Below, piece by piece: positions 1-5,983 of a DNA stretch of 7,172 bases. Origin of the DNA: a candidate division BRC1 bacterium ADurb.BinA292 (GTDB taxonomy: Bacteria; Sumerlaeota; Sumerlaeia; MVZB01); the NCBI GenBank assembly GCA_002068205.1, contig MVZB01000174.1, forward strand, positions 1 through 7,172, read 5' to 3'. The notes beneath the pieces were generated by a model that was not told the DNA's origin, made no database searches, and saw only the letters and a list, made by a program, of their open reading frames with translations. Position numbers and translations under genes: made by a program. The stretch's first letter is position 1. Each line of letters starts with the position of its first letter.

Positions 1-3000
1 CTCCTGCCCCGGCGCCAGCTTGCGCGGCAGGCTGTCGGCCGTCACAACCCCGAGCCACGTGCTGCCGCTCTGCACCACCACGCCATAGATCGTGAACGAG
101 GCATTGCCGATGTTGCGCACCGTGAACGTCTGCGGCGCCAGTACCGTCGGCGCGAGCCGGCCGGTCGCGGTCGCGCTCACATGCCCTCCCGTCTGCGCAT
201 TGCGTGCCTTCACGTAATAGAAATACGTGATGCCGGGCAGCGCTGTGTGGTCATCGAACATCCCCTCGGCGATCCACGGGCTGATCGGCAGCGCGGCCGA
301 CGGGTTGTCGACCCCCGTCGTCCGGTAAACCTGGTAGTCGGTCGCCTGCGGCACGTTCGCGTTCCAGGTGACGCGCACGTGATCCAGCAGGTTGCTCGAA
401 GCCGCGACGCCGCCGGGCGCCGCCAGCAGCGCGACCGAACCGACCCGGCCCAGAACCCCCTCGCTCCAGACCGGTTCGCTCCCAAGCCCGCGGACGAAGT
501 AATAGTAATTCACGCCCGCGCGGACGTTCCGGTCGGTCGCGAACGTTTCCGCCATGCTCGGGGTGATGCTCTTGGCCTGCGCGAGGTCGTTGACCCCCTC
601 GCTGCGACTGACGAAGTAACTGCTTGCCCCGACATCGTTCCACGTGATCTCGACGCGGTCGGTCAGATGGATCGTGGCCGAGGCGACGGGGCTTTGTATC
701 GGGGCCTTGCGCCGGCCCAGCACGCTGTTGCTGAACGAACTGATTTCGGTCGAATTGACCCCCAGAACATAATAAAAGTAATCCACGCCCGGCGCCGCGG
801 TCGTGTCGTCGAACGTCGTCCCGCTGAGCGGGCCGGCGATGATGCTGGCCCCCGCCGTCGTGTTGGATGTATTGCGATAGACGTAATAGGCCAGCGCCCC
901 GGCGAGTGGATTCCACGACAGCGTCACGCGATCCGTCAGGTTGGTCGAAGCGGTCAGGCCGGTCGGCGTCCCCAGCGCGGCCGTCGTCTTGTTGAGCACG
1001 ACATCGTCGATCCACACCCCGTAGCGGGCCAGATTGTAGTTGGCATCGGAGACAAACTGGAACTGCACGTAACACAGCTCGTTTCCAAGGATATTGCCCA
1101 GTCCCGAAACATTGCTCAGATCGACGGTGAAGTTCTGATTCGCCGCCAGACCCGACGCGACGTAGTACCCGTACTCCGTCTGATTGCGGTAGACCAGGAC
1201 GTAAAACAGATCGCCGGTCGTGCCGTTCCACGCGTCGGTATCGAGGTCATACCAGAACTGGAACGAAGCCGCGGTGGCGTCGGCCAGGCTGAAGGGACCG
1301 AACGTCAGCGAGGTCATGAAGTTGGCCGGATAGGAATCGATCTGGGGGTCGCGGCCCAGGCTGCCGCCGGCGGCGCACCACAGCGCGCGCAACCCGCTGT
1401 TCTTGCGCAGATCGTCGAACCACCAGTGCGGGTCGTCCGTGGCCGGGATATACCACCCGGCCGCCAGCGTGTCGCCCACTTCAAACGAGTCGTTGAGGAT
1501 CCCGAGTTGCCCCTTCGGCAGTTGGATCGGCTTGGCGTCGCGCAACGCCTCCGGAATCACCGGCCTGGGAGGGGGCGCGTCCAGCGCCGCATCGCCCGGC
1601 TGCAGGCCGGTCGTCCCGGCGGTCTTGCGCCGGGTGTCCAGCGAGAAATTCACGCTTGCGGGCTGCACCGCGATGTCGGCAACGCCCGCGCCGTCGAGCC
1701 CGGTTTCCCACATCCCCCGGCCGAACGTCCCGGCGCGCAGCAGCCGCTGCGGTGCGAAATACGCCAGGTCGGTCACGACCGTCATCGGCAGCCCGGCGTT
1801 GAACTCATACCACGTGACGCCATGATCGTCCGTCCGGTAGCACCCCAGATCGGTGCCGACGATCACCGTGCTCGGATTCAGCGGGTCGATGAAGATCGCC
1901 GAGACCGGCAGTTGTCGCGGCAGGTTGCCGGTCTTGTCTGTCCATGTCTGGCCGCGATCGGTCGAAAGGTAGATCCGCCCGTTGGGCGCGTCCTTGCCCT
2001 GGCCGTAATCCGTATAGCAGAGCCAGACCCAGTCATTCTGCGCGGGGTCGCACTTGATCCGGCCGAGGATTCCCTGGCGCGGCGGGTCCAGCTCGCGCGG
2101 TTCGCTGATCGCGCCGCTGCCGTCGCCGATGTCCATCCGCAGCAGGCCCGGCACGTAGGCGCCCAGCGTCTGATCGAAACGGTTGGTCGCCACGTAGATC
2201 TGCCGATTGCGCAATCCGCTCGATAGATCGGCGTGTTCGAACGTATGGCTGAACTGCTGGTCCATTTCGAGCAGTTTTTCCCATTGCGGGACGGCGCCGG
2301 GCGTGAACTGCGTGCGGTATATATGGTTCAGCACGACGTACGCCGTCCGCGGTTGCTGCGGATCGAGCAGGAACGGCGTGACCCACGCCCCCTGTTCATT
2401 TTGCGGGATTCCGTTGGGCATGCTCCCCGCGTCGGGAAATCCATTGTAGGTCCGCAGGTAATCGTGCCAGCTCTGGCTGCCGTTGCCGGTGTACTTCATC
2501 AGGTTGCCGAAATAATTCACCCCGTAGAACCCGTCGCCTTCCGGGTCGAGCGGATCAACCGCCACCTCCATGCAGTCGCCGAACTCATTCGGCCAGTGGC
2601 GCCACGTCCCGTCGGGCCGGCGCACATACTTGTCGTTGTCCTGCGTCCCCATGATCACCGCGTTGGCCATCGTCGGATGGTTGTCGATCCGGTAGATCTG
2701 CGTGCAGTTGAGCCCCGCGTTGCGTTCGATCCAGGAGTTGCCCCCGTCGGTGCTCATGAAGCACCCGCCGTCGGTGCCGATGTAGATCGTATTGGCGCTC
2801 GCCCCGAAGGCGATCGCGTGGTGGTCGGCATGGATGGAGGGCAGCCCCGCGTTGTTCTCCGGATCCCAATCGGTCATCGCGGCCCAGCTCTGCCCGCCGT
2901 CGGTGCTGCGGTAGCTGCGCAGGTTCGTGCCCAGATAGATCCGGTTGGGATCGGCCGGACTGACCGCGATGCAGTTGTTATAATTCATCTGTTCCGCCGC

Positions 3001-4122
3001 GCTGGTGCCTGCCTTGGGCAATTCCGTCCAGTCCTGCCCGCCGTCGGCCGAGGTCCAGATCCCCTTGATCGAACTGTTGGTGCTGGCCACCAGGGCGTAG
3101 AGGCGGTTGGGATTGGACGGATCGCGGGCAAGCTCGGCGCGGCGTCCCCCGGAGCGATCGGGCGTCGTGACCGCCGGATTGAACGTCAGACCCCCGTCGG
3201 CCGATGTGTAAAGCACGACTTCCGCCGTAGCCCCCGCCCCGCGCCAGGTCGAGACCGCGATCCGCGAACGGTTCGTCGGATCAATCGAAATCGACACCGC
3301 CACCTCGTCGATCCGCTTGACCCACGACTGCCCCCCGTCGGTCGAGCGGAACAGACCGCGGCCGGCCTGGTCGTGCCCGCCCCACGCCGCCGCCAGGATC
3401 GTGTCGGAGTTGACCAGTTTGATGTCGCCGATGAACGCCATCACCCCGTTGCCCGTCCCCGGCAGCAGCGCCCAGTTCTGGCCCCCGTCCGTCGACTTGT
3501 AGATCCCCGTCCCGAGCGGGTCCATGCCGTTCTGGTGACCTTTGTTGCCCTCGCCCAGGCCGATGTACAGCGTGCTGGGCTGGACCGGATCCATCGCGAT
3601 GCTGCCGACGCCCAGCGTCGGCACCTTGCCGTCGGTCAGGTTGTACCAGTTCAGCCCCTGGTCCGTGGTCTTCCACAACCCGCCGCCGGCCGTCGCGGCA
3701 TAGAGGATCTGTTCGTTCAGCGGATCGACCACCAGATCGGTGATCCGGCCGTTGGGCGGCGCATCCACCTGGCCGCCGGGGCCCAGATACGTCCACGCGG
3801 CGCCGACGTCCTTCGGTCCCCGCTGGTTGTATTTCCGGGAGTGATCCAGCGCCTCCTCCCGGTAGGCGATCGGCACCACCCCCGTCTGGTCGACCCGGTG
3901 GTTGTAAAACCACAGCCAGGCCAGATCCGGCTTGCCCTGGCGCTTGTAATCGGCGCTCTGGCGGCGCGTCTGCCCCGGTTCGAGCGCAAAGCTCGGCATC
4001 AGCGGACGATAACGCGCCGCGGAGTCGATCGCGGCCGCTTCGCGCCGCCGCGGCAGGGACTGGCAGCCCAGCACGCTTACCAGCACGGTGAGCGTCAGCA
4101 CGACGAGAGAGATGGATTTCAT
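1..4122 (-). CDS. Large modular surface lipoprotein: BNR propeller, jelly-roll, three FN3, ASH-like end (gene B, 3' end off window)
   Basis: Open without a stop for 1374 codons from ATG 4122 to the window edge. Residues 1-20 are a lipoprotein signal: MKS, a hydrophobic core, then the lipobox VLGC with the lipidated Cys at 20 and Gln at +2, which suggests outer-membrane anchoring. Residues 21-95 are unrecognised. Residues ~95-805 form a BNR/VPS10-type beta-propeller region, probably two propellers, with Asp-boxes (S-x-D-x-G-x-x-W type) near 152, 210, 260, 307, 358, 406, 457, 720 and 764, closing with GTFGRGMWE. Residues 815-828 resemble the first strand of an ASH/HYDIN domain. Residues 874-1046 are a MAM/immune-inhibitor-A-like jelly-roll (WWFDD, LTFGPFSLADAT, GVWIDDVV). 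FN3 modules start near 1050, 1142 and 1235. From 1327 an ASH-like segment (VRNIGNASFTI) runs off the edge. Gene A, its upstream neighbour, is a tandem paralog; by comparison about 57 residues are missing. No sialidase RIP motif is evident, so the role is inferred as surface binding or processing. The architecture is well supported; the biological function is unknown. Confidence 0.9.
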   Translation of the reverse strand, partial: MKSISLVVLTLTVLVSVLGCQSLPRRREAAAIDSAARYRPLMPSFALEPGQTRRQSADYKRQGKPDLAWLWFYNHRVDQTGVVPIAYREEALDHSRKYNQRGPKDVGAAWTYLGPGGQVDAPPNGRITDLVVDPLNEQILYAATAGGGLWKTTDQGLNWYNLTDGKVPTLGVGSIAMDPVQPSTLYIGLGEGNKGHQNGMDPLGTGIYKSTDGGQNWALLPGTGNGVMAFIGDIKLVNSDTILAAAWGGHDQAGRGLFRSTDGGQSWVKRIDEVAVSISIDPTNRSRIAVSTWRGAGATAEVVLYTSADGGLTFNPAVTTPDRSGGRRAELARDPSNPNRLYALVASTNSSIKGIWTSADGGQDWTELPKAGTSAAEQMNYNNCIAVSPADPNRIYLGTNLRSYRSTDGGQSWAAMTDWDPENNAGLPSIHADHHAIAFGASANTIYIGTDGGCFMSTDGGNSWIERNAGLNCTQIYRIDNHPTMANAVIMGTQDNDKYVRRPDGTWRHWPNEFGDCMEVAVDPLDPEGDGFYGVNYFGNLMKYTGNGSQSWHDYLRTYNGFPDAGSMPNGIPQNEQGAWVTPFLLDPQQPRTAYVVLNHIYRTQFTPGAVPQWEKLLEMDQQFSHTFEHADLSSGLRNRQIYVATNRFDQTLGAYVPGLLRMDIGDGSGAISEPRELDPPRQGILGRIKCDPAQNDWVWLCYTDYGQGKDAPNGRIYLSTDRGQTWTDKTGNLPRQLPVSAIFIDPLNPSTVIVGTDLGCYRTDDHGVTWYEFNAGLPMTVVTDLAYFAPQRLLRAGTFGRGMWETGLDGAGVADIAVQPASVNFSLDTRRKTAGTTGLQPGDAALDAPPPRPVIPEALRDAKPIQLPKGQLGILNDSFEVGDTLAAGWYIPATDDPHWWFDDLRKNSGLRALWCAAGGSLGRDPQIDSYPANFMTSLTFGPFSLADATAASFQFWYDLDTDAWNGTTGDLFYVLVYRNQTEYGYYVASGLAANQNFTVDLSNVSGLGNILGNELCYVQFQFVSDANYNLARYGVWIDDVVLNKTTAALGTPTGLTASTNLTDRVTLSWNPLAGALAYYVYRNTSNTTAGASIIAGPLSGTTFDDTTAAPGVDYFYYVLGVNSTEISSFSNSVLGRRKAPIQSPVASATIHLTDRVEITWNDVGASSYFVSRSEGVNDLAQAKSITPSMAETFATDRNVRAGVNYYYFVRGLGSEPVWSEGVLGRVGSVALLAAPGGVAASSNLLDHVRVTWNANVPQATDYQVYRTTGVDNPSAALPISPWIAEGMFDDHTALPGITYFYYVKARNAQTGGHVSATATGRLAPTVLAPQTFTVRNIGNASFTIYGVVVQSGSTWLGVVTADSLPRKLAPGQE
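145..975 (-). repeat. Three tandem FN3 modules of gene B
   Basis: Each unit of about 90 residues follows the same plan: an N-L-T-D-R-V-like strand, a W-N pair, a Y-x-V-x-R strand, a D-D/T turn, an aromatic run (YFYYV, YYYFV), and an LGR or GR joint. The units start near residues 1050, 1142 and 1235. The first matches FN3-1 of gene A and the third matches FN3-2 of gene A (shared GVDN and PWI/GWI), so the middle one is the extra copy. Confidence 0.8.
2591..2657. repeat. 67-bp tract identical to 6819-6885 (gene B copy)
   Basis: All 67 bases match the gene A copy at 6819-6885, in direct orientation, 4228 bp apart. It encodes the propeller segment around GTQDNDKYVRRPDGTWRHWP. The flanks differ at the first base on each side, and other matches I noticed between the genes are about 20 bp. 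Confidence 0.9.
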
Positions 4123-4135
4123 GGACGGAGAGTGA

Positions 4136-4140
4136 TCCTC
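4136..4140 (-). promoter_or_regulatory. Candidate Shine-Dalgarno for gene B
   Basis: On the minus strand GAGGA lies 13 nt before ATG 4122, a longer gap than usual. An in-frame ATG at 4153-4155 would add 11 residues (MLRPPEDHSPS), but it has no clear ribosome-binding site and would push the lipoprotein signal away from the N-terminus. The signal peptide therefore decides for 4122. Confidence 0.35.
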
Positions 4141-4210
4141 GGGCGGGCGGAGCATGGCACCCCGGCCCGCCGCGGCGGGGAGAATGGGTGATTGATTGAT
4201 GATCCCTGAA

Positions 4211-4238
4211 GCGGCCGCGCCAGCGCATTCGCGGCCGC
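4211..4238. repeat. Perfect 9-bp GC-rich inverted repeat in the gene B leader region
   Basis: GCGGCCGCG (4211-4219) and CGCGGCCGC (4230-4238) are perfect inverted repeats separated by 10 bases, so either strand can form a 9-bp, nearly all-G/C hairpin. Each arm itself contains the 8-base palindrome GCGGCCGC. No T-run follows on either strand, so it is not a standard intrinsic terminator. It could be a leader structure of the gene B transcript, a protein-binding site, or a by-product of GC-rich composition. Confidence 0.7.
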
Positions 4239-4246
4239 CGGGAGGG

Positions 4247-4275
4247 ATTGTAACGGAACTCTCCGAGCGGACGAA
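4247..4275 (-). promoter_or_regulatory. Possible weak sigma-70-like promoter ahead of gene B
   Basis: On the minus strand, TACAAT (4247-4252) matches five of six bases of the -10 consensus. It lies 17 nt after TTCGTC (4270-4275), which matches only two of six -35 positions. A start just downstream would give gene B a leader of about 115-120 nt containing the GC-rich hairpin. The -10 is the only good part, so chance is a real alternative. Confidence 0.2.
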
Positions 4276-4278
4276 GCG

Positions 4279-4336
4279 AAAAAATGATCCCCGCGTATCT
4301 TTTACGCCTCATAACGCCCAGGGCGCCCTCAGGATC
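4279..4336 (-). terminator. Weak intrinsic-terminator-like structure after gene A
   Basis: Immediately after the gene A stop, the minus strand can pair GATCC (4332-4336) with GGATC (4286-4290). These enclose a small hairpin, GCGTA, loop AAAGA, TACGC (4293-4307), and are followed one base later by six T residues (4279-4284). Placement and T-run suit a terminator, but the inner stem is only 5 bp and the outer stem spans a long loop, so this is tentative. Confidence 0.3.
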
Positions 4337-5980
4337 TCACTCATACGCTTTCCACAACCGCAGTTCCACGCGGTTCTGCTCGATCGTCAGCGTGATCTCG
4401 ACCCCCGTCGGATACGGATCCTTGCCTGGCACGTTGTTGTCGATCACCAGCCGGTCGCCATGCTCGCCCTGGCCCAGTCCGGTCGGATTGGCGACGACCG
4501 TGAACGTCTGCTCCTGGTTCGGGCTGATCTTGATCGGATAGGCCGAGGGAGGCGTGACCTTCAGCCACGGGCTGTTGTTCTGGAACGTGATCCCCGTGAT
4601 CTCCAGCGTCGCATCGCCGATGTTCTTGATCACGATATCCTGCGGCGCGATCGGCGGCGGCGGGATCCGCCCCAGCGCCCCCGCGCTCAGGTTCCCGGTG
4701 CTCTGGGCGTTGCGTCCGCGCACGTAGTAGTAGTAATCGACGCCGGGCACGGCCACCAGATCGTCGTAGCTGGTCGCCCCGATCCAGCCGCTCAGATCGT
4801 TCGCCTGGCCGGCGTTATCGACCCCCTGGTTGCGCAGCACCTGGTATTCCGTCGCCTGCGCCACGGGGTTCCACTGGACGGTCACGCGGTCGGCGAGCTG
4901 CGTCGTGGCGCTCACGCCGGTCGGCGGATCGAGCGGCGGCGCCGCGGCGCGCCGGCCCAGCACCCCGCTGCTCAGCGGGCTGGTCTGCCCGCCGTTGCGC
5001 GCCTGCACAAAGTAGTAGTAATCGGTCTCCGCCAAGGCCGTCAGGTCGTCGTAGCTGGTCGCCCCGGCCCAATTGCCCAGCGGCGTGGCCTGGGCCGCGT
5101 TGTTCGTGGTATTGCGCTGGACCCGATACTCCGTCGCTCCGGCTACCGTGTTCCAGTTGATGGTTACCCTGTCGGTCAGGTTGGTCGTGGCGGTCACCCC
5201 GCCGGGCGCCTGCAGCGGATCGTTCACGGTCTTGGTAATGACGACGTCGTCGATCCACACGCCGCGCTTGCTGTTGTTTCGGAAGAAGTCCGAAAGGAAC
5301 ACGAATTGGATCATGACGTCGTCCTGGCCCGTCAGGTCACCGAGGAATTCATCCGTCTTCAGGCTTTTCTCGAACGTGCCGGCCAGCGTGCCGGTGAAGT
5401 AGTAATAACCGGCGCTCCCCGGGTCCGCCTGGCGGTAGGCGTAAACCCGAAATTCCTCCCCGAGCACGGCGAAATCGATATCCACGTCATACCAGAATTG
5501 GAGCGTCGCCTCCGTCGCATCGGCCAGACTGAACGGCCCGAACGTCAGATATGTGATCACGCCCTCGGGGTAGGTGCTGAACTCCGGATCGGCGCCGAAA
5601 AAGCCCCCGCGGGCGCACCAGAATGAAAACGTGCCCGAATTGCTCCTGAAGTCGTCGAACCACCAGTAGGGATCTTCAAATGGATTGATGAACCACCCAT
5701 TGGCCAGCGCGCCCGTATCAAAGGTTTCATTGAGGATTTGCATTTCCGCCTTGGGCTGGTCGATCGGCGCCGCCTTGCGCAGCGCCTCGGTCATCACCGG
5801 ACCTCGGCCGTCCTTGGCCGCCTTCCCGCAGCCCATGCGCCCCGCCGCCTGTTTGCCGTCGCTGAAGGTGAAGGCCAGGCTCTCGGGCGTCACCTCGATG
5901 TCGGGCGAGCCCCCCGCCAGCGGCGTCTCCCACAGCCCGCGGCCGAACGTCCCCACCCGCAGCTTGCGCTCGGGCGGAAA
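4337..5980 (-). CDS. Downstream part of gene A: last propeller strand, jelly-roll, two FN3, ASH-like C-terminus
   Basis: This is the same frame as the upstream part, open for 547 codons from just after TAG 5981-5983 to TGA 4337-4339. The first possible start is GTG at 5954-5956, which has no convincing ribosome-binding site and falls just before the propeller's closing strand (GTFGRGLWE). With no signal peptide, this piece is unlikely to be an independent secreted protein. Counting from that GTG: residues 19-31 (DIEVTPESLAFTF) resemble an ASH first strand; 32-73 are a Lys/Ala-rich linker; 74-243 are the jelly-roll (WWFDD, LTFGPFSLADAT, GVWIDDVV); FN3 modules run ~248-340 and ~342-435 with Pro-rich joints; 436-~528 are the remainder of an ASH/HYDIN-like Ig domain (IKNIGDATLEITGI, PWLKVTPPS, LVIDNN). 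The last residues, VELRLWKAYE, match no sorting signal I know. It may be translated only by readthrough of the TAG, or not at all. Confidence 0.8.
   Translation of the reverse strand, partial: FPPERKLRVGTFGRGLWETPLAGGSPDIEVTPESLAFTFSDGKQAAGRMGCGKAAKDGRGPVMTEALRKAAPIDQPKAEMQILNETFDTGALANGWFINPFEDPYWWFDDFRSNSGTFSFWCARGGFFGADPEFSTYPEGVITYLTFGPFSLADATEATLQFWYDVDIDFAVLGEEFRVYAYRQADPGSAGYYYFTGTLAGTFEKSLKTDEFLGDLTGQDDVMIQFVFLSDFFRNNSKRGVWIDDVVITKTVNDPLQAPGGVTATTNLTDRVTINWNTVAGATEYRVQRNTTNNAAQATPLGNWAGATSYDDLTALAETDYYYFVQARNGGQTSPLSSGVLGRRAAAPPLDPPTGVSATTQLADRVTVQWNPVAQATEYQVLRNQGVDNAGQANDLSGWIGATSYDDLVAVPGVDYYYYVRGRNAQSTGNLSAGALGRIPPPPIAPQDIVIKNIGDATLEITGITFQNNSPWLKVTPPSAYPIKISPNQEQTFTVVANPTGLGQGEHGDRLVIDNNVPGKDPYPTGVEITLTIEQNRVELRLWKAYE
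4652..5215 (-). repeat. Two tandem FN3 modules of gene A
   Basis: Two FN3 units share the NLTDRV/QLADRV, WN, EYRVQRN/EYQVLRN, TSYDDL, DYYYFV/DYYYYV and LGR pattern. The joints after the units are Ala/Pro-rich (RRAAAPP and RIPPPP). They act as spacers between the jelly-roll and the C-terminal ASH-like segment. Confidence 0.8.
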
Positions 5981-5983
5981 CTA
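5981..5983 (-). other. In-frame amber codon interrupting gene A
   Basis: The TAG lies in a single frame that is open for 396 codons before it and 547 codons after it. Gene B reads VTDLAYFAPQRLLRAGTFGR here and gene A reads VTDLD, then TAG, then FPPERKLRVGTFGR. The TAG therefore replaces the codon of Tyr788 of gene B (TAT at 1759-1761), one transversion from TAT or TAC. No indel or frameshift accompanies it. A nonsense mutation, a sequencing error, or a translated amber codon would all fit. Confidence 0.9.

Larger units (their letters stand above)
4123..4336. other. 214-bp spacer between the tandem paralogs
   Basis: The spacer between the gene A stop and the gene B start holds no convincing gene. 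From the gene A side it contains a weak terminator-like element with an A/T tract, a -10-like hexamer, a perfect 9-bp GC-rich inverted repeat, three short tandem TGAT units (4189-4200), a 14-bp perfect palindrome CCCGCCGCGGCGGG (4166-4179), and a GAGGA ahead of gene B. Its size allows gene B to have its own promoter, although co-transcription with gene A is equally possible. Confidence 0.8.

Noticed and set aside
181..2226. 681-codon open frame on the plus strand
   Set aside because: It is in exact codon register with gene B on the opposite strand, so its stops require TTA, CTA or TCA codons in gene B, which are rare in this GC-rich gene. It ends exactly where gene B uses CTA. Its product is Arg/Val/Pro-rich with no recognisable domain.
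1..4122. Sialidase assignment based on Asp-boxes
   Set aside because: Asp-boxes are structural and occur in many propeller families. The N-terminal Arg-Ile-Pro motif of bacterial sialidases is not present, so no catalytic activity is assigned.
4120..4155. Upstream in-frame ATG (4153-4155) as the start of gene B
   Set aside because: It would place 11 polar and Pro-rich residues before a good lipoprotein signal and lacks a clear ribosome-binding site. ATG 4122 is preferred.
2233..4191. 652-codon open frame on the plus strand
   Set aside because: It is a codon-register shadow of gene B with low-complexity Arg/Val/Pro composition and no domain signature.
4189..4203. TGAT tandem units as a phase-variable repeat
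   Set aside because: There are only three full copies plus a partial one, outside any coding frame and not clearly within a promoter spacer, so there is too little to support slippage control.
3281..4312. 343-codon minus-strand frame spanning the spacer and the start of gene B
   Set aside because: It is out of frame with the lipoprotein signal and the Asp-boxes. Its Arg/Gly/Ala-rich product is typical of an off-frame reading of GC-rich DNA.
4196..5626. 476-codon open frame on the plus strand
   Set aside because: It is a codon-register shadow of gene A. The minus strand here encodes clear jelly-roll, FN3 and ASH-like motifs.
4337..5956. Independent gene starting at GTG 5956
   Set aside because: The start falls just before the closing strand of the propeller, has no signal peptide and no convincing ribosome-binding site, and the same frame continues upstream into the TAG. 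It is the continuation of gene A.
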